This document shows, one piece after another, positions 7,151 to 13,097 of a DNA stretch of 13,869 nt (positions within the stretch are counted from its first letter, which is position 1; every line of letters starts with the position of its first letter). Source of the DNA: 1XD8-76 sp051880335 (lineage in GTDB: Bacteria; Bacillota; Clostridia; Lachnospirales; Lachnospiraceae); the NCBI GenBank assembly GCA_051880335.1, contig JBJENT010000129.1, positions 1 to 13,869 of the forward strand, in the 5' to 3' direction. The position numbers and the translations under genes are program-made. A model generated the notes under the pieces. The model did not search any database. It had not been told where the DNA came from and worked only from the letters and a program-made list of their open reading frames with translations.

Positions 7151-7154
7151 ATGC

Positions 7155-7182
7155 AAAGGGCTGCCTGAGGGCAGCCTTTTTT
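7155..7182 (+). terminator. Rho-independent terminator of the tetrapyrrole operon
   Basis: A perfect 7-bp GC-rich stem GGCTGCC (7159-7165) pairs with GGCAGCC (7170-7176) around the loop TGAG. It is flanked by AAA on the left and six T on the right (7177-7182). It begins 8 bases after the zinc-ribbon stop and should end the operon. Confidence 0.93.
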
Positions 7183-7206
7183 CTATGGCGGTGAGGAAAA
7201 AGTTCG

Positions 7207-7290
7207 TCGTACTCTCCTGGGCCTACGATATCCTTCCCCAGCAAGCTTTTTGTAGGTCCTATAGGTGCAGCAATAGCTTCCTGGGCCTAC
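7207..7290. repeat. Direct and inverted repeats in the convergent spacer
   Basis: The 12-base word TCCTGGGCCTAC occurs at 7215-7226 and 7279-7290. The second copy can also pair with TGTAGGTCC (7250-7258) to give a 9-bp stem with one G-T wobble. On the - strand a weaker stem (7206-7229, GTCGTA/TACGAT) is followed by five T, a possible but poor terminator for cbiK. The function is uncertain. Confidence 0.45.
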
Positions 7291-7295
7291 ACTTT

Positions 7296-8135
7296 CTATG
7301 ATAATATGTCACACAGGTGTGCATTCAGCATTTCCTGAATAAAATCATATTCCCCCAGGCCTTTGATGTGACATTCTACGTGATAACCGTGTTCTTTCAG
7401 AATGCTTTCCCAGGAATCGGCATGTTTACCGGACATATCGTTTATGGCATGATCGCCTGCCACAATCATGAGTGGTGCCAGATGTATTTTTTGATAGTTC
7501 TTTTCTGAGAGGCGTGACAAAATCCGGTTCAAATCAGTAGCTTCATGGGAAGCTGCATCAGGGCCCTTAACAGAGGCTACATCAGAGTCCATACCTGTAG
7601 CCCCCTCCACTGTCCCGACATAATAATTGGAATATCCTGCTTCCTGAAAAGCATGGTCCAAATCAGAATAAATGGAGTTTGCCTCATGCTCCGTCCCGTG
7701 TCCCATAAACAAAAGAGCTTCTGAATCTGTGGGAAAGAAATACTCTTTTGTAATATTCTTTAAAAAAGTATTGTAGTCCCCGGGAGAGGAAAAAAGCGGA
7801 TTTCCAAAAGAAATGGAGTCAAATTTATCAGACCATTTCTGTGCATCTTCTTTCATTTTTGTATTTTCGATACCGGGAATGATGTGGGTTGGCTGTACAA
7901 ACACGTTTTTCACACCATCTTTTTCCATCTGCCGAAAGGCATCTGCCACATCCGGAATAGACTCCCCATCTCTTTGAAGAAGCTTTTGCCGAATGATTCG
8001 GCTGGTCCAGGCATGATAAAAGGCATACCTGGGATGAGCATGCTGGATATAGCTTTCTATGGCATCGATTGTCTTATTGCGTGTTTCAGGGAAACTGGTT
8101 CCGAAACTTACAACTAAAATGGCTTTTTCCGACAT
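7296..8135 (-). CDS. cbiK: Anaerobic sirohydrochlorin cobaltochelatase (CbiK)
   Basis: CbiK inserts cobalt into sirohydrochlorin, committing it to the anaerobic (cobalt-early) cobalamin pathway. The product is 279 residues starting MSEKAILVVSFGTSFPETR. Likely metal and catalytic residues are His146 in MGHGTEHEAN, His229 in VAGDHAINDM and Glu90 in IIPGIENTK. From memory these match His145, His207 and Glu89 of Salmonella CbiK, and the offset of about 21 after residue 180 fits the 24-residue repeat insert here. No signal peptide is visible, so it should be cytoplasmic, unlike exported CbiK variants. The start at 8135 is fixed by AAAAAGGAGG (about 9 bases upstream) and the promoter at 8203-8211. 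The gene is convergent with the hem/cob operon and divergent from the aldo/keto reductase. Confidence 0.93.
   Translation of the reverse strand: MSEKAILVVSFGTSFPETRNKTIDAIESYIQHAHPRYAFYHAWTSRIIRQKLLQRDGESIPDVADAFRQMEKDGVKNVFVQPTHIIPGIENTKMKEDAQKWSDKFDSISFGNPLFSSPGDYNTFLKNITKEYFFPTDSEALLFMGHGTEHEANSIYSDLDHAFQEAGYSNYYVGTVEGATGMDSDVASVKGPDAASHEATDLNRILSRLSEKNYQKIHLAPLMIVAGDHAINDMSGKHADSWESILKEHGYHVECHIKGLGEYDFIQEMLNAHLCDILS
7530..7601 (-). repeat. In-frame 24-bp tandem repeat inside cbiK
   Basis: Three 24-base units (7578-7601, 7554-7577, 7530-7553 in coding order) encode ATGMDSDV, ASVKGPDA and ASHEATDL, residues 179-202. On the + strand each unit carries the word ATCAG near one end and GC at the other. 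The insert follows YYVGTVEG, where relatives continue directly into the helix before the second catalytic histidine. The frame is preserved. Confidence 0.82.
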
Positions 8136-8157
8136 GATGGATGGCCTCCTTTTTGGT

Positions 8158-8199
8158 GTCGCTTGTTTTTCTTTCGCAGTCGCTTGTTTTTCCTTTGCG
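8158..8199 (-). repeat. 21-bp tandem duplication in the cbiK leader
   Basis: Two 21-base units, 8158-8178 and 8179-8199, differ at few positions (both begin GTCGCTTGTTTTTC on the + strand). They lie between the cbiK promoter and its ribosome binding site, so they make up most of the predicted 5' untranslated region. They would also be translatable in frame (AKEKQAT twice), but the ATG needed overlaps the -10 box. Confidence 0.88.
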
Positions 8200-8202
8200 C
8201 AC

Positions 8203-8211
8203 ATTATATCA
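8203..8211 (-). promoter_or_regulatory. Extended -10 promoter for cbiK
   Basis: Read on the - strand, this is TGATATAAT, a perfect TATAAT (8208-8203) with the TGN extension. No good -35 box is seen at 16-18 bases, as is allowed for extended -10 promoters. The transcript would start near 8196, about 60 bases before the cbiK ATG. Confidence 0.65.
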
Positions 8212-8229
8212 TAAATTGGAGGATGCTTC

Positions 8230-8258
8230 TTGCAGATTCCGAAATAACCGGGTAAAGT
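8230..8258 (+). promoter_or_regulatory. Possible promoter for the aldo/keto reductase gene
   Basis: TTGCAG (8230-8235) and TAAAGT (8253-8258) are separated by 17 bases and partly match sigma-A consensus. The promoter would be back to back with the cbiK promoter and would place the A-rich repeats in the leader of the reductase mRNA. Evidence is weak and rests on spacing only. Confidence 0.35.
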
Positions 8259-8340
8259 AAAAGAAAAGGCAAAAGATAAAGCAAAAGAAAAAGTAAAAAA
8301 GTAAAAGAAAAAAACAAAAATACAAAAATGCAAAAATACA
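8257..8340 (+). repeat. A-rich 12-bp and 8-bp tandem repeats before the aldo/keto reductase
   Basis: Units of 12 bases (GTAAAAGAAAAG 8257-8268, GCAAAAGATAAA 8269-8280, GCAAAAGAAAAA 8281-8292) are followed by shorter A-rich copies. Three 8-base units then follow (ACAAAAAT 8314-8321, ACAAAAAT 8322-8329, GCAAAAAT 8330-8337). The tract is about 75-80 percent A on the + strand and ends directly at the ribosome binding site of the reductase gene. It looks like slippage-generated low-complexity leader DNA. Confidence 0.85.
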
Positions 8341-8349
8341 GGAGGGGTT

Positions 8350-9351
8350 ATGGCAGATATCTATGTAGCAAATGATATGAGATATGACAAAATGGTGTAC
8401 AACAGAGTGGGAAACAGTGGACTGAAACTTCCGGCTGTTTCCCTTGGCTTTTGGCATAATTTTGGCAGTAATGGAAATTATGACAATATGAAAGCTATGT
8501 GTCGCACTGCTTTTGACGGAGGCATCACCCAGTTTGACCTGGCCAACAATTATGGTCCGGTATATGGTAGTGCGGAAGAAAATGCAGGTCGTATTTTAAA
8601 GGAGGATTTTGCTCCCTATCGTGATGAACTGGTGATTACCACAAAAGCAGGATATGATATGTGGCCGGGACCTTACGGAAACTGGGGCAGCAAAAAATAC
8701 TTGTGTGCAAGCATTGACCAGAGTTTGAAAAGACTGCAGCTGGATTATGTGGATATTTTCTATCATCATAGAATGGATCCGGAGACTCCATTGGAAGAAA
8801 CCATGGAAGCTTTGGCACAGATTGTCCATAGCGGAAAAGCATTATATGCAGGCGTGTCAAACTATGATAAAGCGACTACGGAGAGAGCAGTTAAGATTTT
8901 AAAAGAACTGCATTGTCCCTTTGTGGTAAATCAGGTACGTTATTCTATTTTTGACAGGCATATCGAAGAAAACGGTGTAAAAGATTTCTGTAAAGAAGCG
9001 GGAGTGGGAATCATTGCTTTTTCGCCTCTGGCACAGGGACTTTTGACAGACAAATATCTGCATGGTATTCCGGAGGATAGCAGAATCGCTAGAGATCATA
9101 GATTCCTGAAGGAAAGCGCACTTACTCCGGAACGCTTGTCACAGATCAAGCAGTTAAATGAACTGGCAAAGGGAAGAGGACAGAGTCTGGCACAGATGGC
9201 ACTTTCCTGGATTTTGAAGGACGATAAAGTTTGTTCCGTTTTAATTGGCGCATCCAGACCGGAGCAGATCGTGGAAAATCTTTCTATCGTGGAAAATACG
9301 GTATTTACGGAAGAGGAGATCCGGACCATTGACCGAATCTGTGAAAATTGA
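8350..9351 (+). CDS. gpr: Aldo/keto reductase, YghZ/Gpr (L-glyceraldehyde 3-phosphate reductase) type
   Basis: The protein is a 333-residue NADPH-dependent aldo/keto reductase with a TIM-barrel fold. The catalytic tetrad is visible as Asp63 (FDLANNYGP), Tyr68, Lys99 (TTKAGYDM) and His140 (FYHHRMD). The stretch KAGYDMWPGPYGNWGSKKYL (99-118) and the opening RVGNSGLKLPAVSLGFWHNF are characteristic of the YghZ/Gpr subgroup. Members of that group reduce L-glyceraldehyde 3-phosphate and methylglyoxal-like aldehydes; the substrate here is inferred from the family only. The C-terminal LIGASRPEQIVENL (about 310-315 onward) is the usual cofactor phosphate-binding segment. The start at 8350 has AGGAGGGG at 8340-8347 (short spacing) and aligns with the family N-terminus. 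It is divergent from cbiK, and its detoxifying role could relate to the glycolytic aldolase gene downstream. Confidence 0.88.
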   Translation: MADIYVANDMRYDKMVYNRVGNSGLKLPAVSLGFWHNFGSNGNYDNMKAMCRTAFDGGITQFDLANNYGPVYGSAEENAGRILKEDFAPYRDELVITTKAGYDMWPGPYGNWGSKKYLCASIDQSLKRLQLDYVDIFYHHRMDPETPLEETMEALAQIVHSGKALYAGVSNYDKATTERAVKILKELHCPFVVNQVRYSIFDRHIEENGVKDFCKEAGVGIIAFSPLAQGLLTDKYLHGIPEDSRIARDHRFLKESALTPERLSQIKQLNELAKGRGQSLAQMALSWILKDDKVCSVLIGASRPEQIVENLSIVENTVFTEEEIRTIDRICEN

Positions 9352-9401
9352 CAGACAAAAAGTGTCAGGAAATATCATAGGCAAAATGTATCGCTAAAAG
9401 C

Positions 9402-9449
9402 GAAGAAACACACAAAATGACAATAAGTAATATTGAAGAAACGCACAAA
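9402..9449 (+). repeat. Direct repeat upstream of the fba promoter
   Basis: GAAGAAACACACAAA (9402-9416) recurs as GAAGAAACGCACAAA (9435-9449), 14 of 15 bases, 33 bases apart (about three helical turns). It lies 50-100 bases upstream of the -35 box in the non-coding spacer 9352-9596. It could be a pair of activator sites or another small duplication. Confidence 0.5.
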
Positions 9450-9501
9450 TTTAACAAAAAAGAAATTTTTTCAAAAAAATTAAGAAAACCTCTGCCCTTT
9501 T

Positions 9502-9529
9502 TTGAAAAACGTGGTAAAATCAATACGAT
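9502..9529 (+). promoter_or_regulatory. Probable sigma-A promoter of fba
   Basis: TTGAAA (9502-9507) and TACGAT (9524-9529) are spaced by 16 bases. They are preceded by phased A/T tracts (9451-9490) that could act as an UP element. The predicted start near 9536 gives a leader of about 60 bases, with AGGA at 9583-9586 before the fba ATG. Confidence 0.55.
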
Positions 9530-9596
9530 AGTATGTCCAAAGACGTGTAAATGGTCTTGAGGCGTACAAAGTTAAAAAAGAAAGGATGAAAAAAAT

Positions 9597-10565
9597 ATGG
9601 CATTAGTAACAACAAAAGAAATGTTCGAAAAAGCTTATAATGGCGGATATGCTATTGGTGCTTTCAATGTTAACAACATGGAAATCGTTCAGGGTATCAC
9701 AGAAGCAGCTGGCGAACTGAAGAGCCCTGTTATCTTACAGGTTTCCAAAGGTGCTCGTGCATATGCTAACCACACATACCTTGTTAAGTTAGTAGAAGCA
9801 GCTGTAGCAGAAAATCCGGATATTCCGATCGCTCTTCACTTAGATCATGGCGATAGCTTTGAACTGTGTAAATCCTGTATCGATGGTGGTTTCACATCTG
9901 TTATGATCGATGCTTCTTCCAAACCTTTTGAAGAAAACATTGCTCTTACAAAACAGGTTGTAGAATATGCTCACGCTCATGGCGCAGTAGTAGAAGCTGA
10001 ACTTGGTACACTTGCAGGTGTAGAAGATGAAGTAAGTGTAGAAGCTGGTCACGAAAGCTATACACGTCCGGAAGAAGTAGAAGAATTCGTTGATAGAACA
10101 GGTTGTGACTCTCTTGCAATCGCTATCGGTACTTCTCATGGTGCTTACAAATTCACAGCAGCTCAGTGTACAAGAAACGAAAAAGGTATCCTTGTTCCAC
10201 CACCACTTCGTTTCGATGTATTAAAAGGATGTATTGAAAAATTACCTGGATTCCCAATCGTTCTTCATGGTTCTTCTTCTGTTCCTCAGGACTTTGTAAA
10301 GATCATCAATGAAAACGGCGGTAAAATGCCAGATGCTATCGGTATTCCGGAAGATCAGCTTCGTGAAGCTGCTAAACTTGCTGTATGTAAGATTAATATC
10401 GACTCTGATATCCGTCTTGCTATGACAGCTGTTATCCGTCAGTACTTCAACGAACATCCAGATCATTTCGATCCAAGACAGTATCTGAAACCAGCTCGTC
10501 AGGCTGTTAAAGATATGGTTGCTCATAAGATCGTTAACGTTCTTGGTTCTGATGGCAAAGCTTGA
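9597..10565 (+). CDS. fba: Class II fructose-1,6-bisphosphate aldolase
   Basis: This is the zinc-dependent glycolytic aldolase that cleaves fructose 1,6-bisphosphate to dihydroxyacetone phosphate and glyceraldehyde 3-phosphate. Visible motifs are GAFNVNNME (21-29) and HLDHGDS (81-87), with catalytic-type Asp83 and zinc ligand His84. Others are EAELGTLAG (133-141), GTSHGAYK (178-185) with His181, VLHGSSSVP (222-230) with His224, and KINIDSDIR (265-273). At 322 residues the protein is of the longer class II type seen in clostridia. Codon use differs sharply from neighbouring genes: GGT, GCT, CTT, GTT and AAC are favoured and GGA, CTG, CGG are rare, as expected of a very highly expressed gene. 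Its own promoter and terminator make it a single-gene unit. A related sugar- or tagatose-bisphosphate specificity cannot be excluded. Confidence 0.95.
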   Translation: MALVTTKEMFEKAYNGGYAIGAFNVNNMEIVQGITEAAGELKSPVILQVSKGARAYANHTYLVKLVEAAVAENPDIPIALHLDHGDSFELCKSCIDGGFTSVMIDASSKPFEENIALTKQVVEYAHAHGAVVEAELGTLAGVEDEVSVEAGHESYTRPEEVEEFVDRTGCDSLAIAIGTSHGAYKFTAAQCTRNEKGILVPPPLRFDVLKGCIEKLPGFPIVLHGSSSVPQDFVKIINENGGKMPDAIGIPEDQLREAAKLAVCKINIDSDIRLAMTAVIRQYFNEHPDHFDPRQYLKPARQAVKDMVAHKIVNVLGSDGKA

Positions 10566-10616
10566 TGCTAAGCATTCGTAAAGAATAGATTTAAGTAAAT
10601 AAGAACAAATAAAATT

Positions 10617-10651
10617 CAGCATCATCGGTTTAACCGATGGTGCTGTTTTTT
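10617..10651 (+). terminator. Rho-independent terminator of fba
   Basis: A 14-base arm at 10617-10630 (CAGCATCATCGGTT) pairs with 10632-10645 (AACCGATGGTGCTG), with one T-G wobble. The innermost pairs presumably open to form the loop. Six T follow at 10646-10651. It begins 51 bases after the aldolase stop. Confidence 0.92.
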
Positions 10652-10702
10652 ATGTAACATTCTTTTTCCTGAAGCTTATTTCTAAATCATGTCGTGCCAT
10701 TT

Positions 10703-10797
10703 CATCTTTATACAATCTTAATACTTCACCCATTTTGCTTAATACGTACTTTATGCCTATTAAGATAAAATAAAGATGGCAATAAGATGAAATTAAG
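10703..10797 (+). promoter_or_regulatory. Repeat-rich control region upstream of ktrB
   Basis: Two 21-base arms (10703-10723 and 10758-10778) are complementary at 18 positions and could form a long AT-rich hairpin. A second, 10-bp perfect pairing (10699-10708 with 10784-10793) competes with it. The word CTTAAT occurs at 10717 and 10738, and its inverse ATTAAG at 10759, each step exactly 21 bases; ATTAAG recurs at 10792. A weak promoter (TTGCTT 10735-10740, 17 bases, TATTAA 10758-10763) overlaps these boxes. This suggests an operator or a structured leader for the potassium genes, but neither is proven. Confidence 0.4.
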
Positions 10798-10815
10798 AAG
10801 GTGTAGGTATGGGCA

Positions 10816-12150
10816 ATGTTTAAACGAAAAGTACACAGACATATGACTTCTTTTCAGATTATCATATTAGGATTTTTATCCATTATTTTGATCGGGAGTT
10901 TTCTTCTCGCACTGCCTGTTTCCACAAGAGACTTCGGCGGAGCAAAATGGACAGATGCATTATTTACTGCCACATCTGCAGTTTGTGTGACCGGGCTTGT
11001 TCTGAAGGATACCGCAACCTATTGGTCCGCTTTTGGGCAGGGAGTGATTCTGTTTCTGATACAGATCGGTGGAATGGGCATTGTAACCGTTGCAGTATCC
11101 ATCGCGGTGGTTTCGGGACGAAAAATAGGTCTTATGCAGAGAAGCACCATGCAGGAGGCGATTTCCGCCCACCATCTGGGGGGCATTGTCCGGCTTACCA
11201 AGTTTATTCTGAAAACCACGGTGCTGATCGAACTGATCGGAGCAGTTTTGCTGATACCCACCTTTTGTGGAAAATATGGGATTGGAAGAGGTGTATGGTA
11301 CTCTATTTTTCATTCTGTTTCTGCATTCTGCAATGCGGGATTTGACTTAAATGGTATAGAAAAACCCTTTTCCTCTTTGACTGCTTTTTCCTCAGTGGGC
11401 TTTGTAAATATCACGATAATGGCGCTGATCATCATTGGTGGTATTGGATTTTTGACATGGGAAGATATCAAAAAAAATAAATGGCATTTTCAGAAATACA
11501 GGGTGCAGACCAAGGTGATTCTCACAGTAACTGTTCTGCTGATTATCTTTCCGGCTCTTTATTTTTACTTTTTTGAATTTACAGATCTGCCTTTGGGAGA
11601 ACGAATTCTTTGTTCCCTGTTTCAGGCAGTGACACCAAGAACAGCAGGGTTTAACACTGCAGACTTGACAGGACTGTCAGAAACGGGATGTATGCTGATT
11701 ATGATGCTGATGCTGATCGGTGGCTCCCCCGGTTCCACAGCCGGCGGTATGAAAACCACAACCATAGCAGTACTGTTTTCATCGGCCTTATCGGTTTTCC
11801 GTCATCGGGAGCATACCCACTTTTTTAAGAGACGAATTCCGGATGATACGGTACGGACTGCAGCAACCGTTTTTTTAATGTATGTCGTGCTGTTTGAAGG
11901 CAGTGCCATGATCATCAGCCGCCTGGAAAGCATTCCGCTTTTGACAGCCATGTTTGAAACTGCATCTGCAATCGGAACAGTTGGCCTGTCTCTTGGAATC
12001 ACACCTCAGCTGGGGCTGGTTTCACAGTTTATTCTGATCGGACTGATGTTTTTTGGCAGAGTAGGAGGACTTACTCTGATTTTTGCTGCAATGTCCGGAA
12101 AGGGAATGGTTGCATCCAAATACCCGCAGGAGAAAATAACTGTCGGGTAG
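10816..12150 (+). CDS. ktrB: Potassium uptake channel-like transporter subunit KtrB (TrkH/KtrB family)
   Basis: KtrB is the membrane subunit of a K+ (often Na+-assisted) uptake system. The 444-residue protein is strongly hydrophobic, and its fourfold membrane-pore-membrane plan can be read from four filter segments. These are SAVCVTGL (54-61), SAFCNAGFD (169-177), AVTPRTAGFN (271-280) and SAIGTVGLSL (384-393), each with the single conserved glycine of this family. The intramembrane gating loop IGGSPGSTAGGMKTTT (301-316) is intact, as is the terminal FGRVGGLTL (413-421). The basic N-terminus MFKRKVHRH fits KtrB. The ATG at 10816 is preceded by AGAAGGTG (10796-10803) and by a five-codon reading frame (ATG at 10809) that stops at once. 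The partner ktrA follows 72 bases later. Confidence 0.94.
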   Translation: MFKRKVHRHMTSFQIIILGFLSIILIGSFLLALPVSTRDFGGAKWTDALFTATSAVCVTGLVLKDTATYWSAFGQGVILFLIQIGGMGIVTVAVSIAVVSGRKIGLMQRSTMQEAISAHHLGGIVRLTKFILKTTVLIELIGAVLLIPTFCGKYGIGRGVWYSIFHSVSAFCNAGFDLNGIEKPFSSLTAFSSVGFVNITIMALIIIGGIGFLTWEDIKKNKWHFQKYRVQTKVILTVTVLLIIFPALYFYFFEFTDLPLGERILCSLFQAVTPRTAGFNTADLTGLSETGCMLIMMLMLIGGSPGSTAGGMKTTTIAVLFSSALSVFRHREHTHFFKRRIPDDTVRTAATVFLMYVVLFEGSAMIISRLESIPLLTAMFETASAIGTVGLSLGITPQLGLVSQFILIGLMFFGRVGGLTLIFAAMSGKGMVASKYPQEKITVG

Positions 12151-12222
12151 GACGAATAAATTTATAAACAGAAAAGGAAAGAGTTCTATAAATACATATT
12201 ACGAGTAGGAGAAGGAAAGAGA

Positions 12223-12870
12223 ATGAAATCGGTATTATTAGTTGGACTTGGAAGATTTGGACGCCACATTGCAATGAAACTGAATGAGATGCATCATCAG
12301 GTCATGGCTGTGGACCAGAATGAAAACAGAGTGAATGCGGTGCTTCCTTATGTCATGAATGCACAAATTGGCGATGCCACAAATGCAGACTTTATGGAGT
12401 CTCTTGGCATAAACAATTTTGATGTCTGTATTGTAGCCATTGGAGATAATTTTCAAAGTTCCCTGGAAGCCACATCTTTGTTAAAAGAGCTGGGAGCAAA
12501 GCTGGTGGTATCCCGTGCAGCCAGGGATGTACATGAAAAGTTCCTGCTGCGGAATGGAGCAGATGAGATTGTCTATCCGGAGAAACAGCTGGCAGACTGG
12601 ACAGCCATTCGTTACACCGCAGATCATATTCTGGATTATATTGAACTGGATGAAGATCATGCGATTTTTGAGATCACAGTACCGGAGAAATGGATTGGCA
12701 AAAGTGTGGGTGAGGTGGATGTTCGTAAAAAACATGGAATCAATATTATGGCGGTCAAGCGCTCCGGAAAAATGGATATGAATATTACACCACAGACTAT
12801 TTTTACCTTAAACGATACCATTTTAGTACTTGGTAACAGAAAAAATATGCAGAAGTGTTTTCATATTTAG
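12223..12870 (+). CDS. ktrA: Potassium uptake regulatory subunit KtrA (RCK/TrkA family)
   Basis: KtrA is the cytoplasmic RCK ring subunit that gates KtrB in response to ATP/ADP or NAD(H) and, through its C-terminal domain, often c-di-AMP. The RCK_N domain shows the Rossmann motif VGLGRFGRHIA (7-17) and VDQNENRVNAV with Asp31 at the end of strand two, followed by IGDATNADFMESLGI. The RCK_C domain occupies about residues 135-215 (FEITVPEKWIGKSVGEVDVR onward). The 215-residue length is typical. The ATG at 12223 has AAGGAAAGAG directly upstream (12212-12221). The same ten bases occur at 12174-12183, a duplicated SD-like word. It follows ktrB and precedes the small membrane gene with an 18-base gap, so it is very likely in one operon with both. 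Confidence 0.94.
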   Translation: MKSVLLVGLGRFGRHIAMKLNEMHHQVMAVDQNENRVNAVLPYVMNAQIGDATNADFMESLGINNFDVCIVAIGDNFQSSLEATSLLKELGAKLVVSRAARDVHEKFLLRNGADEIVYPEKQLADWTAIRYTADHILDYIELDEDHAIFEITVPEKWIGKSVGEVDVRKKHGINIMAVKRSGKMDMNITPQTIFTLNDTILVLGNRKNMQKCFHI

Positions 12871-12888
12871 CAGGGGAAGCGTAATCAG

Positions 12889-13059
12889 ATGAAAGAATTG
12901 CTACTATCTTTGGTCATCATCATAGTATTTGTATTGGGATATCTTGTCATGAAACGAATCGACACCTTCTTAGAGCGAAATAGAAAAGAAATCGACCCGG
13001 AACATAAGGAAAAACTGTTTTTTGAAAAAATGATAGAAGATGGGAACGATAAATTGTGA
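12889..13059 (+). CDS. Small single-span membrane protein, unknown
   Basis: This 56-residue reading frame lies in the ktrA-kdpD spacer. It begins MKELLLSLVIIIVFVLGYLV, one strong membrane segment (about residues 3-20). A charged cytoplasmic-type tail follows (MKRIDTFLERNRKE, then EHKEKLFFEKMIEDGNDKL). AGGGGAAG at 12872-12879 is a good ribosome binding site with 9-base spacing. It starts 18 bases after the ktrA stop and ends 38 bases before kdpD, which supports a real co-transcribed gene. I know no named family. Its place in a potassium operon invites comparison with other small membrane subunits such as KdpF, but the charged tail is unlike KdpF and no homology is visible. Confidence 0.72.
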   Translation: MKELLLSLVIIIVFVLGYLVMKRIDTFLERNRKEIDPEHKEKLFFEKMIEDGNDKL

Positions 13060-13097
13060 TAAAATGAATTAGTTTTGCAGGGAAAGGGGGTGCAGAA

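Noticed and set aside
8136..8333. N-terminal extension of CbiK up to a Phe-rich hydrophobic leader (possible signal peptide)
   Set aside because: The Phe/Leu run comes from translating the A-rich repeats in reverse. A strong GGAGG site and an extended -10 promoter lie downstream of it, placing the real start at 8135.
9352..9410. Terminator after the aldo/keto reductase
   Set aside because: Small stems exist (TGACA/TGTCA and TCGCT/AGCGA) but neither is followed by a T run, so I cannot support a terminator.
10652..10815. c-di-AMP (ydaO-type) or other known riboswitch before ktrB
   Set aside because: The region is short and very AT-rich, and I cannot find the conserved GC-rich paired elements of that class.
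12889..13059. Small ORF as KdpF
   Set aside because: KdpF is about 29 residues with almost no tail, and no kdpA follows; the similarity is limited to one membrane segment.
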